This document shows, one piece after another, positions 33,796 through 40,904 of a DNA stretch of 41,194 bases. The translations under genes were made by a program, and so were the position numbers. The notes under the pieces were generated by a model. The model was given only the letters and a program-made list of their open reading frames with translations. It ran no database searches and was not told the origin of the DNA. Position 1 is the stretch's first letter, and every line of letters begins with the position of its first letter. This DNA is from Pararhodobacter sp. CCB-MM2 (GTDB taxonomy: Bacteria > Pseudomonadota > Alphaproteobacteria > Rhodobacterales > Rhodobacteraceae), in assembly GCF_001691415.1 (NCBI RefSeq), contig NZ_LRRR01000036.1, positions 1 through 41,194 on the forward strand. The letters are read 5' to 3'.

Positions 33796-34515
33796 TCAGT
33801 TCTCCCTCAAATCGACGACATCGGGCGTGAAGGGCTCAACATCACCCATCTTGTGCAGGCCTGCGACAAACCCCTGAAGGTCGCTGGGGTCGAGATGTTG
33901 AAGTTGCCACGGAGCAAAGCGCCACCATTTCAAACGCAAGAGCGGTGAAATCAGATGTGCCGGCACCCGGAGTTTCTTGATGACTGCCGGGTTGCCCGCA
34001 ACAACCGAATAAGGGGGCACATCCTTGGAAACAACCGCGCCTGCGGCAACGATCGCGCCATCTCCGATCGTGACGCCCGCCATGATCTGCGCCCCATGCC
34101 CGATCCACACATCATTGCCGATCGTCGTCACCTTCACCTTCGTGGGCGGGCCGGTGAACGAGAATTTGTAGGAATGATACTCTTCGGCGCCGGCAAAACC
34201 ATCATGCAGGCCGAATAGGCGGTCGCCCAAATAGAAGGCAGGGCTTGTCGAAATCCAGGTCATGGGATGGTTCTGCCGACCGATGTGAACATCCTCACCG
34301 AACGAGCAATACCGCCCGATTTTGGCAGCAAAACAATACCCTGAAACCTGATAGGAAAATGCCCCCAACCGCACCATATGGACATATTCTGTCCATTTGA
34401 GACTCGATGGCGCTTCAATGACCGTATTGCGCGGCAGTGGGATCTTCCCCCCTGCCCGCTCCAGCACTTCAATGCCCCGGGCCCGCAGCCATGACAGAGA
34501 AATAGGGTCGCTCAT
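33796..34515 (-). CDS. Hexapeptide-repeat (CatB/LbH) acetyltransferase
   Basis: 239 residues from ATG 34515. Left-handed beta-helix repeats are visible: AAKIGRYCSFGEDVHIGRQN, then TTIGNDVWIGHGAQIMAGVT and IGDGAIVAAGAVVSKDVPPY, ending VVAGNPAVIKKLR. HPMTWISTSPAFY carries the conserved His of xenobiotic/Vat-type acyltransferases. In a capsule locus it most likely O-acetylates a sugar with acetyl-CoA, in the cytoplasm. An upstream frame in the repeat DNA ends at an ATGA overlapping this start, but I do not recognise it as a gene. Confidence 0.85.
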   Translation of the reverse strand: MSDPISLSWLRARGIEVLERAGGKIPLPRNTVIEAPSSLKWTEYVHMVRLGAFSYQVSGYCFAAKIGRYCSFGEDVHIGRQNHPMTWISTSPAFYLGDRLFGLHDGFAGAEEYHSYKFSFTGPPTKVKVTTIGNDVWIGHGAQIMAGVTIGDGAIVAAGAVVSKDVPPYSVVAGNPAVIKKLRVPAHLISPLLRLKWWRFAPWQLQHLDPSDLQGFVAGLHKMGDVEPFTPDVVDLREN

Positions 34516-34680
34516 CTTGGGTCATCCTCCAGAAAACGAGCCGCTTGCGGCCCTTCGAGCATGCCTCCTTTGCGACAGATAGGCTCCAAGGTCAAAGTCC
34601 ATCTCTCCCGTGTCGGCCTTGGAGCGGAAATCTTGGTGCGCATGGAGACCTCCGCCCTCGTCTCGCGGAAGTCTGCCCAT

Positions 34681-35666
34681 GTTCTCAAGAAGTGGTTCGG
34701 CAGGCTTGCGAAGCACTTGGAGAGGTCACCAAGGAGCATCTCGGCGATCTCAATGTGCCCCCCGAGCGGCAAAGTGAGGAAGCGGCGATGAATCCTCCAG
34801 CTCGGAACATTTGCGTACCAAGGCGGGTCTGCCACGATCCACAAGGCAGAGCACCCACCGCATTCCCGCCTGTCCGAGATTTTTGCTCTACAGTCACCTC
34901 AAGCAACGGCAGTCATGATCTTCAGCAGCAACCAGATCAGTCCGACGCCAACAGCGAGAAACAGCGCGATCTTGAGGAGCCCGAAGGCGAGCCGAATAAC
35001 CGCCGCGATCAACAAGGCCACCAGCCCCAAGAGCCTCGAAACTGCGTAAGTCCCCACGAAAGCCCCTGCGCCGATCCCAGCCAATCCCCAACCCACGACT
35101 GCAAAGGCGGAAAAAGCAAACAGGGCGCTGCAGACCGCGATGCCCGCGGCCAAAAGACAAAACCACATTGTTCGCGTAATACGCGAAAACCAATCATTCA
35201 TACTGTCGGCTATGCCATCAAAGACCGTATCGTTTTGGGTGAAAATACTGGGCTTAGGGGAGGCAGCAGGGCGTGCGGGACCGCCTCGAGGAGGCGCGGC
35301 TTGGGATCTATGAGATTTCCCCAACTCTCCCATCGCTGTGCCGCCAGAGTATCCAGTATTGAGACCCGTCAAATAATTATGGAACTCTTTGTCTGTGGAA
35401 TCATGTGTTGGCATCAAGACCCTCTTCTAAAAAGCTAAATCTCCGATCGACACCGGGCTACTTGTGACCCCCCGGAAGGTAGTATGGCTGCGTGCTCAAC
35501 AGCTTCGGCTTGAGTTTGTGTCAGTCTTCCTTCGCCTGCAATGACGACTGGGTGCCGAGAGCTGATTGTGAAGTTGTTGACTGTAGAGCCAGCCATAGCG
35601 TCTGCTTAGATTGGCACAGCCAGTTCCGCCCCCCCCTCTTCACAGGCGATTCAGCTCCCAGCGCCA
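34681..35666. repeat. Direct repeat copy A (986 bp)
   Basis: Matches copy B (38058-38666) in two blocks with only scattered differences: 34681-35168 against 38058-38547, and about 35551-35666 against 38551-38666. The 380 bp between the blocks in copy A (including the N-terminal half of the membrane-protein gene) are absent from copy B except for a short CGTTTTGG match. Copy A ends with the complement of the last four codons and stop of the histidine kinase gene that lies intact next to copy B. Confidence 0.85.
34899..35414 (-). CDS. Small integral membrane protein of unknown function
   Basis: 171 residues from the ATG at 35414 (MPTHDSTDKEFHNYL); a TTG precedes it. The first 80 residues are soluble, rich in Gly/Pro/Ser. 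The rest is strongly hydrophobic with three or four spans (TMWFCLLAAGIAVCSALFAF, GLAGIGAGAFVGTYAV, LGLVALLIAAVIRLAFGLL and IALFLAVGVGLIWLLLKIM). No family is recognised. A shortened copy lacking the soluble part lies at 38277-38546. It sits inside repeat A, between the acetyltransferase and the toxin-antitoxin block. Confidence 0.55.
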   Translation of the reverse strand: MPTHDSTDKEFHNYLTGLNTGYSGGTAMGELGKSHRSQAAPPRGGPARPAASPKPSIFTQNDTVFDGIADSMNDWFSRITRTMWFCLLAAGIAVCSALFAFSAFAVVGWGLAGIGAGAFVGTYAVSRLLGLVALLIAAVIRLAFGLLKIALFLAVGVGLIWLLLKIMTAVA

Positions 35667-35667
35667 G

Positions 35668-35928
35668 CTTGCCCCGGATGATGCCTTGAATACCCATGTC
35701 CTTCATCAGCCTGGCGACTGTGCAACGGGCGACATCGAAGCCTTCCCGATCCAGCTGACGCCAGACCTTGCGCACGCCGTAGACCCTCCAGTTCTCCTCG
35801 AACACGCGCTCGACCTCAGGCCGCAGGACTGCGTCGCGCCGGGCACGATCCGACAACCGGGCCGGATCGGCGCGCTTCGCCAAGCGATCATAATAGGTGG
35901 ACGGGGCGATCTGTAGCACCCTGCCGAT
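35668..35928 (-). pseudogene. IS3-family transposase OrfB, N-terminal fragment
   Basis: 87 codons read IGRVLQIAPSTYYDRLAKRA, then EVERVFEENWRVYGVRKVWR and ARCTVARLMKDMGIQGIIRG. VYG.RK.W..L.REG..VARCTV.RLM is the HTH_21 region of IS3-type OrfB. Homology ends at 35668, exactly at the edge of repeat A (35666), so the repeat or a rearrangement cut the IS. Just upstream, about 35930-35985, a short stretch (MSKHNPVAKAIHYT) may be from an IS66-type transposase. Confidence 0.8.
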
Positions 35929-36159
35929 CGGACGTGTAGTGGATCGCCTTGGCGACGGGGTTGTGCTTCGACATTCGGGCGTGTTCGGTTCGCAACCCGT
36001 CGTGCAAGTCCTAGACCATTGGGCGCACGAGCCGCTGACGGGCACCAGGACACATTCCGACTGGGTGAGCTCAACGGGACGATGCTCATGCAGACCTTGC
36101 GAGTTGAGCAATTATTGGATATACATTAGACAATGGATATCCAAGCGCGGAGTCAATTT

Positions 36160-36387
36160 ATGCTGGTCGCGAAATGGGGCAACTCACTCGCCGTTCGGCT
36201 TCCGGCGGACCTGGTCCGCGAACTGGGCTTGAAGGAGGGGGACCAGGTCGACCTCCACCGCGACAAACAGGGCTTTAGCGTCGCGCGGCGGCGCCGCGCC
36301 GACGAGGTCCTGACTGACCTCGCACGGTTCCGAGGCCGTCTTCCCGCATCGGACCGCCTGAGCCGCGACGAGGCGCATGAGCGGTAG
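36160..36387 (+). CDS. vapB: AbrB/MazE-fold antitoxin (VapB type)
   Basis: 75 residues from the ATG at 36160, chosen because GGAG lies 9 bp upstream and relatives begin with M.VAKWGNS; an ATG at 36133 would add nine residues. MLVAKWGNSLAVRLPADLVR then ELGLKEGDQVDLHRDKQGF is a swapped-hairpin AbrB DNA-binding domain. The C-terminal tail (DLARFRGRLPASDRLSRDEA) would neutralise the toxin. It overlaps vapC by 11 bp. Normally the pair represses its own promoter. Confidence 0.88.
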   Translation: MLVAKWGNSLAVRLPADLVRELGLKEGDQVDLHRDKQGFSVARRRRADEVLTDLARFRGRLPASDRLSRDEAHER

Positions 36388-36781
36388 ATTCTTCGACACG
36401 AACATCATCCTCTACCTTCTCGATGATGGCCCAAAGCGGGACGTGGCCGAGAAGCTGATCGCCGAAGGTGGAGCGATCAGCGTGCAGGTCCTCAACGAGG
36501 TTCTGGTCAACTGCCTGCGCAAGGCGAAAATGACCTGGGACGAAGCCGGAGAGTTTCTGGACGGTATCCGCGAGATCTGCTCTGTGGTGGACCTGACGCC
36601 GGAAATTCACGACATTGGTCGGGCTCTCGGTGCTCGGTATCAGCTCGCGGTGTATGACGCGATGATCGTCGCAGCGGCCCTCCAGAGTGGTGCTACGCAA
36701 CTCATCAGCGAGGACATGCACCATGGTCTGGTCGTCGAGGCGTCGTTGGTGATCGATAATCCGTTTCTGGGCATAGACTGA
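36377..36781 (+). CDS. vapC: PIN-domain ribonuclease toxin VapC
   Basis: 134 residues. PIN-domain acidic residues are in place: D7 in FFDTNIILYLLD, E41 in QVLNEVLVNC, D93 in AVYDAMIVAAAL and D112 in LISEDMHHG. It would cleave RNA (tRNA or rRNA loops in studied family members) when released from VapB. The overlap with vapB couples translation. The frame is intact, so the pair is probably functional and could stabilise the replicon. Confidence 0.92.
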   Translation: MSGRFFDTNIILYLLDDGPKRDVAEKLIAEGGAISVQVLNEVLVNCLRKAKMTWDEAGEFLDGIREICSVVDLTPEIHDIGRALGARYQLAVYDAMIVAAALQSGATQLISEDMHHGLVVEASLVIDNPFLGID

Positions 36782-36869
36782 GAGATCGGCGCGTCGACAC
36801 CACTGCCCAGCCTTTCTAAAATCAGGACGCATCTGTAATGAGTACCGTCCACGCCAGCGCTCGTGCGAC

Positions 36870-36965
36870 TTCAGCTTGTTCGCGTAGTCGGTAGCTCTCG
36901 CCGCGGATGGTGAGCACGTGGCTGTGGTGCAGCATCCGGTCGAGGATCGCGGTGGCGACGACGGC
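36870..36965 (-). pseudogene. IS21-family IstB ATPase, C-terminal scrap
   Basis: About 30 codons, VVATAILDRMLHHSHVLTIR then GESYRLREQAE, match the C-terminus of IS21-type IstB helper ATPases (AILDRLLHHSH...I.G.SYR.R). No istA or rest of istB is present. Confidence 0.75.
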
Positions 36966-37069
36966 CACCCTCATCGGCGGCGAAGATCTCGATTGGTGAA
37001 ACAATTGAAGCGCATGCCATAAGGCAATGCCTTACGACCATTTGCTCAATCAGAGCAGACGGCCTTCAC

Positions 37070-37227
37070 CGCAGGCTTACTCTGATTTTCCAGAAGCGCT
37101 ACAACATCTACTACACGCTCCGAGACGACACCGTCTCCGTGCTGTTCATCTTTGATGGGCGGCTGGGGTCAATCAGGACATCGAAGAGCATGGGCTCGAT
37201 AGCGATGACCTTATCAAGGGCGAGTAA
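37070..37227 (+). pseudogene. RelE/ParE-like toxin remnant, frameshifted
   Basis: One frame reads QKRYNIYYTLRDDTVSVLFI and FDGR, like the last strands of a RelE/ParE-fold toxin (YRI.Y...D..V.VL.I..GR). Near 37160 sense continues in a different frame: VNQDIEEHGLDSDDLIKGE, ending at TAA 37225-37227. A base has been lost or gained at the join. The N-terminal half is missing. It lies directly upstream of an intact antitoxin-toxin pair. Confidence 0.45.
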
Positions 37228-37283
37228 TTGCGAAGATCAAAGCCTTTGTTGAGACCTTTATCGACGGGGTTGATTAAAGCAAA

Positions 37284-37386
37284 TAGCTACTTGCTAGCAA
37301 ATCGCTATCACACATCCGCGAGAGCAGCCAAAAATTTGCAAAATCAGCCAAACCAGCTATAATGGACACATTAGCTACTAACTAGC
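37284..37386 (+). promoter_or_regulatory. Promoter and repeated operator of the Phd/YefM-RelE/ParE operon
   Basis: TTGCAA (37336-37341) and TATAAT (37358-37363) with 16 bp spacing form a near-consensus promoter 29 bp before the ATG. A 15-bp motif occurs twice as a direct repeat: TAGCTACTTGCTAGC (37284-37298) and TAGCTACTAACTAGC (37372-37386), differing at two positions. One copy lies upstream of the promoter and one between promoter and gene, as expected for antitoxin autorepression. Confidence 0.7.
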
Positions 37387-37392
37387 GAGTCT

Positions 37393-37737
37393 ATGACCAT
37401 GAAGACCATGACTGCCGTGGAGGCCAAGAACGCCTTCGGGCGCTTTCTTGAAGCCGTACACCGCGAGCCGGTAGCGGTGACAAAGAACAACCGCGAGATT
37501 GCGGCGATGTTCTCAATGGAGGACATCCACTCCCTTGCAAGTGCATTCCTTGCGGTGCCACTGAAGGAAGACGTGGAAGCTGGTAGGCTGAACGTGATTG
37601 AAGCTATGATTCAGCAGATCAGCCTCAACAAGCGCCTCGAGGCAAACCGGAAAGCCATTGCGGAGGGTCGCGGTGCGGTTGCCGACGAAAGCTACTTTGC
37701 TTCACTCCGCGAGCGAGCACAGAGCCGTATGTCCTAA
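37393..37737 (+). CDS. Phd/YefM-type antitoxin
   Basis: 114 residues. MTMKTMTAVEAKNAFGRFLE, then PVAVTKNNREIAAMFSMED, is the Phd/YefM DNA-binding fold (ARxxF...L..V....V.I.K). The longer than usual C-terminal part (KEDVEAGRLNVIEAMIQQIS and on) would wrap the toxin. Met3 or Met6 could also be starts. It is 14 bp before the toxin gene and has its own promoter with repeated operators. Confidence 0.85.
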   Translation: MTMKTMTAVEAKNAFGRFLEAVHREPVAVTKNNREIAAMFSMEDIHSLASAFLAVPLKEDVEAGRLNVIEAMIQQISLNKRLEANRKAIAEGRGAVADESYFASLRERAQSRMS

Positions 37738-37751
37738 TCCCCTGCCCTAGC

Positions 37752-38036
37752 ATGAAGAAAGCGACCGTAATTTTTGGCTCGAGCGTCGATGCCGCGATCC
37801 GGGATATGATTGACTACGTGGAGCTGGATAGCATCCCCACGGTCATACGCTTCTTAGAACGTGTCCAGCAGCGACTTGTCGGAACACTCTCCACCTTCCC
37901 TGAAAGCGGAAGTCCCTTTCAAGGAAGCGTCCGCCTCTTTGTCGTTGAGGGTTATAGCTTCCTCTACGAGTACCACCCGGAGAGGAACGAGGTGCACGTC
38001 CTTGAGATGAAGGCACCTGGAATCGACTGGCGATAG
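37752..38036 (+). CDS. RelE/ParE-family toxin
   Basis: 94 residues, the usual size. VIFGSSVDAAIRDMIDYVEL, then RFLERVQQRLVGTLSTFPES, is the helical hairpin of the RelE/ParE fold. GSVRLFVVEGYSFLYEYHPE followed by EVHVLEMKA gives the beta-sheet core. Whether it cuts mRNA on the ribosome or poisons gyrase cannot be told from sequence. The ribosome site is weak, so translation is probably coupled to the antitoxin, keeping antitoxin in excess. It ends 21 bp before repeat B. Confidence 0.85.
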   Translation: MKKATVIFGSSVDAAIRDMIDYVELDSIPTVIRFLERVQQRLVGTLSTFPESGSPFQGSVRLFVVEGYSFLYEYHPERNEVHVLEMKAPGIDWR

Positions 38037-38057
38037 CTGAACACGTCATCGCACCAA

Positions 38058-38666
38058 GTTCTCAAGAAGTGGTTCGGCAGACTTGCGAAGCACTTGCAGA
38101 GGTCATCAAGGAGCACCTCGGCGATCTCAATGTGCCCCCCCGAGCGGCAAAGTGAGGAAGCGGCGATGAATCCTCCAGCTCGGAACATTTGCGTACCAAG
38201 GCGGGTCTGCCACGATCCACAAGGCAGAGCACCCACCGCATTCCCGCCTGACCGAGATTTTTGCTCTACAGTCACCTCAAGAAACGGCAGTCATGATCTT
38301 CAGCAGCAACCAGATCAGTCCGGCGCCAACAGCGAGAAACAGCGCGATCTCGAGGAGCCCGAAGGCGAGCCGAATAACCGCTGCGATCAACAAGGCCACC
38401 AGCTCCAAGAGCCTTGGAACGGCGTAAGTCCCCACGAAAGCCCCGGCGCCGATCCCAACCAATCCCCAACCCACGACTGCAAAGGCGGAAAAATTAAACA
38501 GGCCGCTGCAGACCGCGATGCCCGCGGCCAAAAGCAAAAACCACATCGTTTTGGTGCCGAGAGCTGATTGTAAAGTTGTTGACTGTAGAGCCAGCCATAG
38601 CGGCTGCTTAGATTGCCACAGCCAGTTCTGCCCTCCTCTTCACAGGCGCTTCAGCTCCCAGCGCCA
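38058..38666. repeat. Direct repeat copy B (609 bp)
   Basis: Second copy of the repeat at 34681-35666 in the same orientation, with an internal loss of about 380 bp. Its right edge overlaps the 3' end of the histidine kinase gene (stop at 38651-38653). Between copies A and B lie 2.4 kb with two toxin-antitoxin pairs and IS fragments. Confidence 0.85.
38277..38546 (-). pseudogene. Truncated copy of the small membrane protein
   Basis: 89 codons (MWFLLLAAGIAVCSGLFNFS to LIWLLLKIMTAVS) corresponding to the hydrophobic C-terminal half of the protein at 34899-35414. The 80-residue soluble N-terminus, with its start and ribosome site, was lost in the internal deletion. The internal Met at 38546 has no ribosome site. 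Confidence 0.6.
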
Positions 38667-40081
38667 AAGCGAACACGCACCATCGTACCCGCCCCTTTAT
38701 CGCTGCGGATTGACACCTCCGCCCTAAGGAGTTTTGCAAGCGTCGCCACAATCGAGAGGCCCAGTCCAGCTCCAGACCGTGAAGACCGAGCTGCGTCTTC
38801 CTGAACAAATCGTTCGAAGACTTTTTCAACCATCTCCTCGGAAATACCGATACCCGTATCTCTCACACTCAGGACAAGACCGCCTTGCAGGCGCTGAGCC
38901 TCAAGCGATACAGTCCCACCCGCCGGTGTAAATTTGAGCGCATTCTCAATGAGGTTAATCAGAATTTGCCTCAGCAAAAGGGTATCCGTTACCCAGAGCA
39001 GACCATCCTCAGTGCCAACCTCAAACCTAACGCTCTTCTCTTCGAATGCCGGCAAGTAGATGTCATAGAGATCATGCAGGAGCCCATCTATGCGACAGGG
39101 CAGTAGGTCAACAGGACAGACCCCATTCTCGGCCTTCGCTAAGTACAGGACGCGATCGACCAGATGGGACAAATCTTCAAGATGCGTGGCAATCTCGAGA
39201 ACACGATCACGCCCCAGTTCGTTCAAATCCGCATCGTCCAGAACACCGTCGATCTCGTGAGAGATACGAGAAATAGGTCCTCTGATCTCATGGGCGACAT
39301 TATTCCCATAGGACTTCAGAGCGTCATAAGAATCCTCGATACGATCCAGCAGCCGGTTCTGGCTCTGCGCTAAGATATGAAGCTCCGTCGGCAACCGGTC
39401 ATGCCCAACCCTCAACGCCAGGGTCTCCGGAGAAATCCGTGACATCTCATCGGCGAGCTTACGCAAGGGCATCAGAAGCTTGCTGACGAGAACCGCTTTG
39501 AGCAAACCTAGCAAGATCACAGCCACGGCAAAAACCAGAACAGCTCTGCCAAAAAAATAGGCAAATGCTTCTTCATCCTGAGTCAAATTGGCCCCCATGA
39601 TGATCTCAACATCAACCGGGCCTCTGTCGTCGTGAAGTGTCGTAACGTGCCTGTACACGAGAAAATCAGAACCGCTCTGGGGAGTTACATAGTCAAATTC
39701 CCCTGCATCAATGCCCTGCAAATCCGAGCCTGAAAACTGCTCCGTAAAGCCCGGGGTTTCTACAACATAGGATAGGCACGAACAGTTCAACTGGATCAAA
39801 AGCTCACGTGGTGTCGTGACTTGCTCACTGATTTCATGATGCAGCTCCCCCGAGCCCAGGTCATCCACAGGAAGCATCGCCGTAATCACGCCAAGACGCT
39901 GATACATCACCTGCTTCTCTTGGCCGACCAAAAGACTCCAAGTCAATTCACTCATCAAAAGTATGGCCACGAGAGCCATCAGGATCGTCATGGAGACGTT
40001 GCTGAGGATGATCGTTCTAGTGAGTGACAAACGCGACCTACGCCACCCCGGGCGAAACTTCATGATATCAGCGAAGGACAT
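38651..40081 (-). CDS. Membrane sensor histidine kinase
   Basis: 476 residues from the ATG at 40081, which overlaps the regulator stop by 14 bp; an ATG at 40063, just past that stop, is an alternative. TM1 is near 24-46 and TM2 near 179-200 (AVLVFAVAVILLGLLKAVLV), enclosing a periplasmic sensor domain of about 130 residues with the pair CSC. A HAMP-like linker follows. The H-box NNVAHEIRGPISRISHEID puts the phosphoacceptor at His264. The N-box is NLIENALKF, G1 is RDTGIGISEEMVEKVFERF, and G2 is SGAGLGLSIVATLAKLL. It phosphorylates the response regulator encoded just upstream. The ligand is unknown. Its last codons lie inside repeat B. Confidence 0.93.
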   Translation of the reverse strand: MSFADIMKFRPGWRRSRLSLTRTIILSNVSMTILMALVAILLMSELTWSLLVGQEKQVMYQRLGVITAMLPVDDLGSGELHHEISEQVTTPRELLIQLNCSCLSYVVETPGFTEQFSGSDLQGIDAGEFDYVTPQSGSDFLVYRHVTTLHDDRGPVDVEIIMGANLTQDEEAFAYFFGRAVLVFAVAVILLGLLKAVLVSKLLMPLRKLADEMSRISPETLALRVGHDRLPTELHILAQSQNRLLDRIEDSYDALKSYGNNVAHEIRGPISRISHEIDGVLDDADLNELGRDRVLEIATHLEDLSHLVDRVLYLAKAENGVCPVDLLPCRIDGLLHDLYDIYLPAFEEKSVRFEVGTEDGLLWVTDTLLLRQILINLIENALKFTPAGGTVSLEAQRLQGGLVLSVRDTGIGISEEMVEKVFERFVQEDAARSSRSGAGLGLSIVATLAKLLRAEVSIRSDKGAGTMVRVRFGAGS

Positions 40082-40736
40082 ATCCACGCCCGCGGACTGT
40101 ATGCAGAAGCTTTTCCTTGAAGCTTTCATCAACTTTCGCACGCAGACGCCGTATGCAAACATCAACCACGCTGCCATTGCTGGTAAAGTTCATGTCCCAA
40201 ATACTTTCGAGAATAAAATCGCGACTGAGCACTTGTTCTTTATTCTCAAGCAAAAGAACGAGGAGCATGAACTCACGGTTCGTTAAACTGATCGTTTTTC
40301 CATCTCTCTGGACACTGTGCTTGCCCACATCAAGGACAAGTCCTTTATAGGAAAACGTCGTTGCCAAATTCAAACCGACGGAGCGCCGCAAAATCGCACG
40401 AGCGCGAGCCGATATCTCGCCACTAGACACAGGTTTGACGACAAAATCGTCAGCGCCGCAATCCAAAGCTGCGATCCGCATGTCTTCCGAGTCTAGTGCG
40501 GATACGATCATGACCGGGATCTCGATATCTTCATTTCGGATCAGCTTGAGGAAATTCAGGCCACCGAGTTTGGGGAGCAGAAGGTCAAGAATGATGAGCT
40601 TGTAGGACTCTTCATACAAGCGATCCAGCGCCGCAACACCGTCGGACTCCCATGTGACCGAATATCCCGCGCTCTCCAAGCCCCGTTTGGTGCCGGTGGC
40701 AATATACGAGTCATCTTCAACCAACAGTATTTTCAT
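40068..40736 (-). CDS. OmpR/PhoB-family response regulator
   Basis: 222 residues with a good ribosome site (GGGAGG, GAGGG). Receiver domain: EDD at 7-9, phosphoacceptor Asp51 in LIILDLLLPKLGG, Ser at IVSALD and Lys in VVKPVS. The C-terminal winged helix has LTNREFMLLVLLLENKEQVL, then VVDVCIRRLRAKVD and HTVRGRGYVLR. It pairs with the kinase encoded next (14-bp overlap). Genes it controls are not shown by sequence; the nearby RTX, secretion and polysaccharide genes are candidates. Confidence 0.95.
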   Translation of the reverse strand: MKILLVEDDSYIATGTKRGLESAGYSVTWESDGVAALDRLYEESYKLIILDLLLPKLGGLNFLKLIRNEDIEIPVMIVSALDSEDMRIAALDCGADDFVVKPVSSGEISARARAILRRSVGLNLATTFSYKGLVLDVGKHSVQRDGKTISLTNREFMLLVLLLENKEQVLSRDFILESIWDMNFTSNGSVVDVCIRRLRAKVDESFKEKLLHTVRGRGYVLR

Positions 40737-40904
40737 TGCCCTCGCAGCCTCCCGGAATGCGCTGACCCTCGTTCATCAGCGGCGCTCGATCAGGCCCCAC
40801 TTTCACGACACTTGTCTCGTTGCTTTCCACGCAACACGCTGCGCACCCGTTTCTTCATCATCAGGGCTGAATCTGGTTCAACTGTGCCTTGATTTCGACG
40901 AAAC
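40737..40904. other. Intergenic region between secretion adaptor and regulator
   Basis: 168 bp with no gene. It holds the regulator ribosome site (GGGAGG and GAGGG near its left edge) and probably its promoter. No terminator hairpin for the adaptor gene is obvious. Confidence 0.4.

Larger units (their letters stand above)
36782..37283. other. Degenerate region between the two toxin-antitoxin pairs
   Basis: No intact gene. It holds an IstB scrap (36870-36965, minus) and a frameshifted toxin-like remnant (37070-37227, plus), listed separately. Confidence 0.6.

Noticed and set aside
34512..34844. 110-codon minus-strand frame ending with ATGA on the acetyltransferase start
   Set aside because: Part of it lies in the repeat and differs from copy B in ways not favouring protein conservation; no domain is seen. 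The overlap may be chance, so it is not called as a gene.
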